From contig NZ_JADYUD010000004.1 in the NCBI RefSeq assembly GCF_021531595.1, forward strand, positions 1-64,000: a DNA stretch of 64,000 bases, written 5' to 3'. The position numbers and the translations under genes are program-made. This DNA is from Fusobacterium perfoetens. Its GTDB lineage: Bacteria; Fusobacteriota; Fusobacteriia; Fusobacteriales; Fusobacteriaceae. Position 1 is the first letter of the stretch, and each line of letters starts with the position of its first letter. Below are positions 60,694 through 64,000 of this stretch, one piece after another. A model generated the notes under the pieces. The model was not told where the DNA came from and made no database searches. It saw only the letters and a program-made list of their open reading frames with translations.

Positions 60694-62031
60694 ATGGAAG
60701 GTGTGGAAAATCTTAAGAGAGTTCCAAGCAGCATGGAGGCAGAGAAATCTGTTCTCGGAGGTATTTTTCTTAAGCCTGACTGTTTTGGAGATATTATTGA
60801 GATAATATCTCCAAATGATTTTTATAAGGTAGGACATAAATATATTTTTGAAGCTATGACAGAATGCTATAACACTGGTGAAACAATAGATCCCATTGTT
60901 GTTATGAACAAACTTAAAAAGATGAATAAGTTTGATGAAATAGGCGGAGAGTCTATGCTTTATGATGTTATAGGAGGAGTTGTTACAGCTGCTCATATTG
61001 ATGTTCATGCTAAAATCATTAAGGAAAAGTCTATTTTAAGAAGGCTTGGAGATGTGGGAACAAAAATAGTTGAAATGTCTTATGATGGATATGAAGATGT
61101 AGATACAATCTTAGATAAGGCAGAGGGACTTATTTTTAAAATTTCTGAAAATAAAGAATCTAAAGATGTAATAAGTATAAAAGATGCTATGACTGAAGAG
61201 TTTATGAGACTGGAAGAAGTCTTTAACAATAAAGGAGCAGCTACTGGAATTTCATCAGGATTTGCAAATTTTGATGAAAAAACAAGTGGATTTAATCCTT
61301 CAGATCTTGTAATTCTTGCAGCAAGACCTTCAATGGGAAAAACTGCTTTTGCTCTTAACCTTGCTCTTAATGCAGCAATGAAAGGGGGAAAATCAGTTCT
61401 TATATTCAGTCTTGAGATGTCAAGCTCACAGCTTTTACAAAGACTTTTAGCTGTTCAGTCAGGGATAGGACTTCAGAAAATAAGAAATGGTTTCCTTGAA
61501 GAAGAAGAATGGGGAAGACTTGGTATAGCAAGTGGACAGCTTGCAGAATCTCATATAAATATAGCAGATGTCCCTAATGTTAATGTTCTTGAAATAAGAG
61601 CAATGGCAAGAAGACTTAAAGCTATGAATAAACTTGATATGATTGTAATAGACTATCTTCAGCTTATAAAAGGAACAGGAAGAGGAGACAACAGACAGCA
61701 GGAAATATCTGATATTTCAAGATCACTTAAAGGGATAGCAAGAGAACTTAATATTCCTATAATTGCTCTTTCACAGCTTTCCAGAGCACCTGAACAGAGA
61801 GCAGACAGAAGACCAATGCTTTCAGACTTAAGAGAATCAGGAGCGATTGAGCAGGACGCAGACATGGTTGTATTCCTTTATAGAGATGACTATTATAATG
61901 AAGAAAGTGATGAAAGAGGAATCACAGAAGTAATTATTGGTAAGCAGAGAAATGGACCTGTAGGTACTGTAAAGCTTAGATTCTTCCATGAAATTACAAA
62001 ATTTGCAGATTACACAACAAAAGTGGAATAA
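60694..62031 (+). CDS. dnaB: Replicative DNA helicase DnaB
   Basis: DnaB is the hexameric helicase that unwinds DNA at the fork. The 445-residue protein has the N-terminal primase-binding domain (begins RVPSSMEAEKSVLGGIF), a linker and the RecA-like domain with Walker A ARPSMGKTAFAL near 209, the MIVIDYLQLI Walker B near 315, and SQLSRAPEQR with DLRESGAIEQDADMVVFLYRDDYY near 360-405. There is no intein. It follows rplI by 9 nt. Together with dnaX and dnaN it makes three replisome genes in 13 kb. Confidence 0.97.
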   Translation: MEGVENLKRVPSSMEAEKSVLGGIFLKPDCFGDIIEIISPNDFYKVGHKYIFEAMTECYNTGETIDPIVVMNKLKKMNKFDEIGGESMLYDVIGGVVTAAHIDVHAKIIKEKSILRRLGDVGTKIVEMSYDGYEDVDTILDKAEGLIFKISENKESKDVISIKDAMTEEFMRLEEVFNNKGAATGISSGFANFDEKTSGFNPSDLVILAARPSMGKTAFALNLALNAAMKGGKSVLIFSLEMSSSQLLQRLLAVQSGIGLQKIRNGFLEEEEWGRLGIASGQLAESHINIADVPNVNVLEIRAMARRLKAMNKLDMIVIDYLQLIKGTGRGDNRQQEISDISRSLKGIARELNIPIIALSQLSRAPEQRADRRPMLSDLRESGAIEQDADMVVFLYRDDYYNEESDERGITEVIIGKQRNGPVGTVKLRFFHEITKFADYTTKVE

Positions 62032-62041
62032 AATGTGTTAC

Positions 62042-62065
62042 TTTTCTTTGGTCAATCAAAGAAAA
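62042..62065. repeat. Second TTTTCTTTG hairpin
   Basis: TTTTCTTTG (62042-62050), GTCAAT and CAAAGAAAA (62057-62065): the same 9-bp stem as at 8989-9012 with a different loop. No T-tract follows. It overlaps a possible promoter for the U32 gene. Confidence 0.65.
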
Positions 62066-62076
62066 ATAAATATAAT
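62048..62076 (+). promoter_or_regulatory. Possible promoter of the U32 gene
   Basis: TTGGTC (62048-62053), 17 nt, TATAAT (62071-62076). The -35 is inside the hairpin, so RNA folding or factor binding there could affect it. Confidence 0.45.
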
Positions 62077-62141
62077 AAATTTTTAATATGTGTATATAGA
62101 AAGTTAGATGAAAATTTTTTTAAAGGAAGAAAGGATATTAG

Positions 62142-63392
62142 ATGAAAAAAGTAGAATTATTAGCACCAGCAGGTAATATAGAAAAAATGGAAATGGCTTT
62201 TCACTATGGAGCTGATGCAGTTTTCTTAGGAGGAAAGATGTTCAACCTTAGAGCAGGAAGTAACAACTTTTCTGACGAAGAATTAACAAAAACAGTGGAG
62301 TATGCTCACTCACTTGGAAAAAAAGTATATGTTACACTTAATGTAATACCTCACAATGAGGAACTAGATGACCTTCCAGAATATGTTAAGTTTCTTGAAA
62401 GTATAAAAGTTGACGGAGTTATTGTTGCAGACCTTGGAGTTTTCCAAATAGTAAAAGAAAACTCAAATCTTTCTATCAGTGTAAGTACACAGGCAAGTAA
62501 TACAAACTGGCGTTCAGTAAAAATGTGGAAAGATATGGGAGCAAGAAGAGTTGTTCTTGCAAGAGAAATTTCTCTTGAAGATATAAAAACAATAAGAGAA
62601 AAAGTACCTGATATAGAACTTGAAGTATTTATACATGGAGCTATGTGTATGTCAATTTCTGGAAGATGTCTTTTAAGTAACTATATGACAGGAAGAGATG
62701 CTAACAGAGGAGACTGTGCACAGTCATGCAGATGGAGATATTCTCTTATGGAAGAAAAAAGACCAGGAGAATATATGCCTGTATTTGAAGATGAGCATGG
62801 AACATTTATTTTCAGTTCAAAAGATTTATGTACAATAAAAATGATAGACCAAATTCTTGATTTAGGTGTAGATTCACTTAAAATAGAAGGAAGAATGAAA
62901 GGTATCTATTATGTTGCTAACAGTGTAAAAGCATATAGAGAAGCTATTGATAAATACTATGAAGGAAACTTTAAATTTGAAGAAAAATGGCTTAGAGAAC
63001 TTGAGTCAACTTCACACAGACTTTATACAGAAGGATTCTATCATGGAAGACCTGGAGCAGAAGCTCAAAATTATAATGACAGAAATTCTTACAGCCAAAC
63101 ACATCAGCTTGTTGCAAAAGTTATAGAAAAAATTTCTGATGATGAATATATTCTTGCTATAAGAAACAGAGTTGAAGCTGGAGAAGAACTTGAAGTAGTA
63201 ACTCCTAAATATGATCCTAGAAAAATAGTTCTTCCTAAAATGATTCTTCTTGGAAGAAATGGTCATGAAGAGGAAGTACTTGCTGCAAATCCTAATTCAA
63301 CAGTAAGAGTTGTAATGCCAGGAGCAGACATGGAAGTTCTTGATATGATAAGAAAAGTTAAAGAAGAAAATCCTGGAGTAGAAGTTAAATAA
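62142..63392 (+). CDS. trhP: U32 family protein, TrhP-type tRNA hydroxylation enzyme
   Basis: The 416-residue protein has the U32 peptidase signature EVFIHGAMCMSISGRCLLSNY near 165-185 and a further DCAQSCRW cysteine cluster near 195. It starts KKVELLAPAGNIEKMEMAFHYGADAVFLGG, the family's TIM-barrel opening. U32 proteins were once called collagenases. Several (TrhP, YegQ, RlhA) are now linked to prephenate-dependent hydroxylation of RNA, and TrhP acts on U34 of tRNA. Its length and single-domain layout fit TrhP or YegQ. The TrmR-like gene at 45687 would use its product. RlhA-type rRNA work cannot be excluded. Confidence 0.82.
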   Translation: MKKVELLAPAGNIEKMEMAFHYGADAVFLGGKMFNLRAGSNNFSDEELTKTVEYAHSLGKKVYVTLNVIPHNEELDDLPEYVKFLESIKVDGVIVADLGVFQIVKENSNLSISVSTQASNTNWRSVKMWKDMGARRVVLAREISLEDIKTIREKVPDIELEVFIHGAMCMSISGRCLLSNYMTGRDANRGDCAQSCRWRYSLMEEKRPGEYMPVFEDEHGTFIFSSKDLCTIKMIDQILDLGVDSLKIEGRMKGIYYVANSVKAYREAIDKYYEGNFKFEEKWLRELESTSHRLYTEGFYHGRPGAEAQNYNDRNSYSQTHQLVAKVIEKISDDEYILAIRNRVEAGEELEVVTPKYDPRKIVLPKMILLGRNGHEEEVLAANPNSTVRVVMPGADMEVLDMIRKVKEENPGVEVK

Positions 63393-63426
63393 TAAAAGGT
63401 TTTTTAGTTAAAGGAAAGGGATAGTT

Positions 63427-63570
63427 ATGTATAAAGGGAATTTTTCAAATTCTTTTGTTAAATGGGCTGTTATACTTTTTCTTTTCCCTGTATATGCAGG
63501 AGGGCTAGTACTAAGGGCTGCCGATTATTTAATAAAAAAGACAGAGAGTAAAAAAGAAACGGAGATTTAA
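63427..63570 (+). CDS. 47-residue membrane peptide
   Basis: A 48-codon frame (with stop) begins ATG at 63427 after an AAAGGAAAGG ribosome binding site. It encodes MYKGNFSNSFVKWAVILFL and so on: one membrane helix (about 12-32) and a lysine- and glutamate-rich tail. The stop codon lies in the left half of the terminator. The good ribosome binding site and bitopic make-up support a real gene. I know of no family. Confidence 0.55.
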   Translation: MYKGNFSNSFVKWAVILFLFPVYAGGLVLRAADYLIKKTESKKETEI

Positions 63571-63584
63571 TTCTCCGTTTTTTC
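63558..63584. terminator. Terminator after the membrane peptide gene
   Basis: AACGGAGA (63558-63565), TTTAAT and TCTCCGTT (63572-63579), followed by a T-run. Its minus-strand reading also has a T-tract, so it may end the convergent TPR gene as well. Confidence 0.85.
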
Positions 63585-64000
63585 TATTTCTTTTTTCCTT
63601 TTATTAGCTTTTTAACTGATTTTATTTTTTCTTCAAGTTCAGTACTTTCCTCTTCAACATTAAGAGCTTTTTCATAATACTCTAAAGCTTTTTCATAATT
63701 TTTTAAAGCTTCATAGCATTCGGCAGTATTTTCATAAAACCAACTTGAATCTTTTCCAAGTTCTTCAGATTTTAGAAAATATTTAAGAGCCTTTTTATAG
63801 TCTTCTTTTCCTTTGTAACTCCATGCTATTTCAGAATAAATCCACTCGTCTTTTCTTCCAAGTCTTTCAGCAATGAAAAGATATTCAAGGGCTTTGTCAA
63901 AGTCATTTAAAGAACCATATGTCCACCCTATCTCAGAGTAAATCCAGTCATCATTTCTTCCAAGTTTTATTGCTTTAAAAAGATATTCAAGAGCTTTTTT
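63584..64000 (-). CDS. TPR repeat protein, 3' end (partial)
   Basis: The last 138 codons of a minus-strand gene that continues past the window. It shows at least three 34-residue repeats of the form KALEYLFKAIKLGRNDDWIY, then SEIGWTYGSLNDFD, and a final diverged repeat KALEYYEKALN. It ends in a basic tail, KSVKKLIKGKKK. The W-I-Y-S-E-I and x-W-x-Y positions are kept in each repeat, more tightly than in ordinary TPRs. Such tandem arrays are common in Fusobacterium genomes as I recall. No signal peptide or further domain is in view. Confidence 0.8.
   Translation of the reverse strand, partial: KKALEYLFKAIKLGRNDDWIYSEIGWTYGSLNDFDKALEYLFIAERLGRKDEWIYSEIAWSYKGKEDYKKALKYFLKSEELGKDSSWFYENTAECYEALKNYEKALEYYEKALNVEEESTELEEKIKSVKKLIKGKKK

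Overview
The window is a 64 kb stretch of a very AT-rich, gene-dense bacterial chromosome. It carries outer-membrane genes (lpxD, bamA, a tamB-like gene, an OmpH/Skp chaperone, ExbB/ExbD/TonB) next to genes and orders familiar from low-GC Gram-positives (a YybS-like gene then rplI-dnaB, ktrAB, mnmG-rsmG). That mixture, the codon use and the strong GGAGG-type ribosome binding sites point to the Fusobacteria, most likely a Fusobacterium species. The species cannot be told from the sequence alone. No rRNA, tRNA, CRISPR array, transposase or prophage was seen.

Layout. 1-1500: a clipped minus-strand gene, then an Abi_2/AbiF-type HEPN protein gene preceded by a promoter and a compact structured RNA with a T-tract, a candidate RNA-antitoxin/toxin pair. 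1350-11930: pnp with a very long hairpin leader, rimO, pgsA, yggT, rsmH, an FtsL-like gene, a TrmA-family methyltransferase, an old-yellow-enzyme gene, then earP-efp. EarP is the glycosyltransferase that rhamnosylates EF-P on Arg32, and this EF-P has Arg32. 12000-16330: a class V aminotransferase, an EamA exporter (minus strand) and a DEAD-box helicase with a long leader. 16600-22850: mltG, a DUF4080 radical SAM gene, tilS and ftsH. 22860-36040: rpsO with a structured leader, ktrB-ktrA, mnmG-rsmG, then the envelope block tamB-bamA-skp-lpxD.

36200-50370: a DUF2344 gene, serS, fba, an HU gene, a sialate-lyase-type gene divergent from a MurR/RpiR regulator, htpG (minus strand) under a CIRCE-like operator, rsmB, a TrmR-like methyltransferase, plsY-gpsA, a sigma-70 factor and dnaN. 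50560-57850: a DUF116 gene and an energy-transduction operon (large TPR protein, small bitopic protein, ExbB, ExbD, TonB) ending in an NtrC-like regulator whose receiver and ATPase residues are degenerate. 57860-64000: dnaX, a YybS-like gene, rplI, dnaB, a U32 protein (TrhP type), a 47-residue membrane peptide and the 3' end of a TPR gene on the minus strand.

Between genes lies a family of palindromic elements. Simple copies (5889-5930, 36064-36133, 42281-42353) are hairpins, and the latter two are also terminators. Longer copies (9031-9160, 16352-16561, 46335-46534) look like the same kinds of hairpin with a second conserved hairpin element in the middle, whose stem shows compensatory base changes. 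The window is mostly housekeeping. Its more unusual content is the AbiF locus, the nested repeats, the degenerate NtrC-like regulator, the EarP/EF-P pair and several structured leaders.
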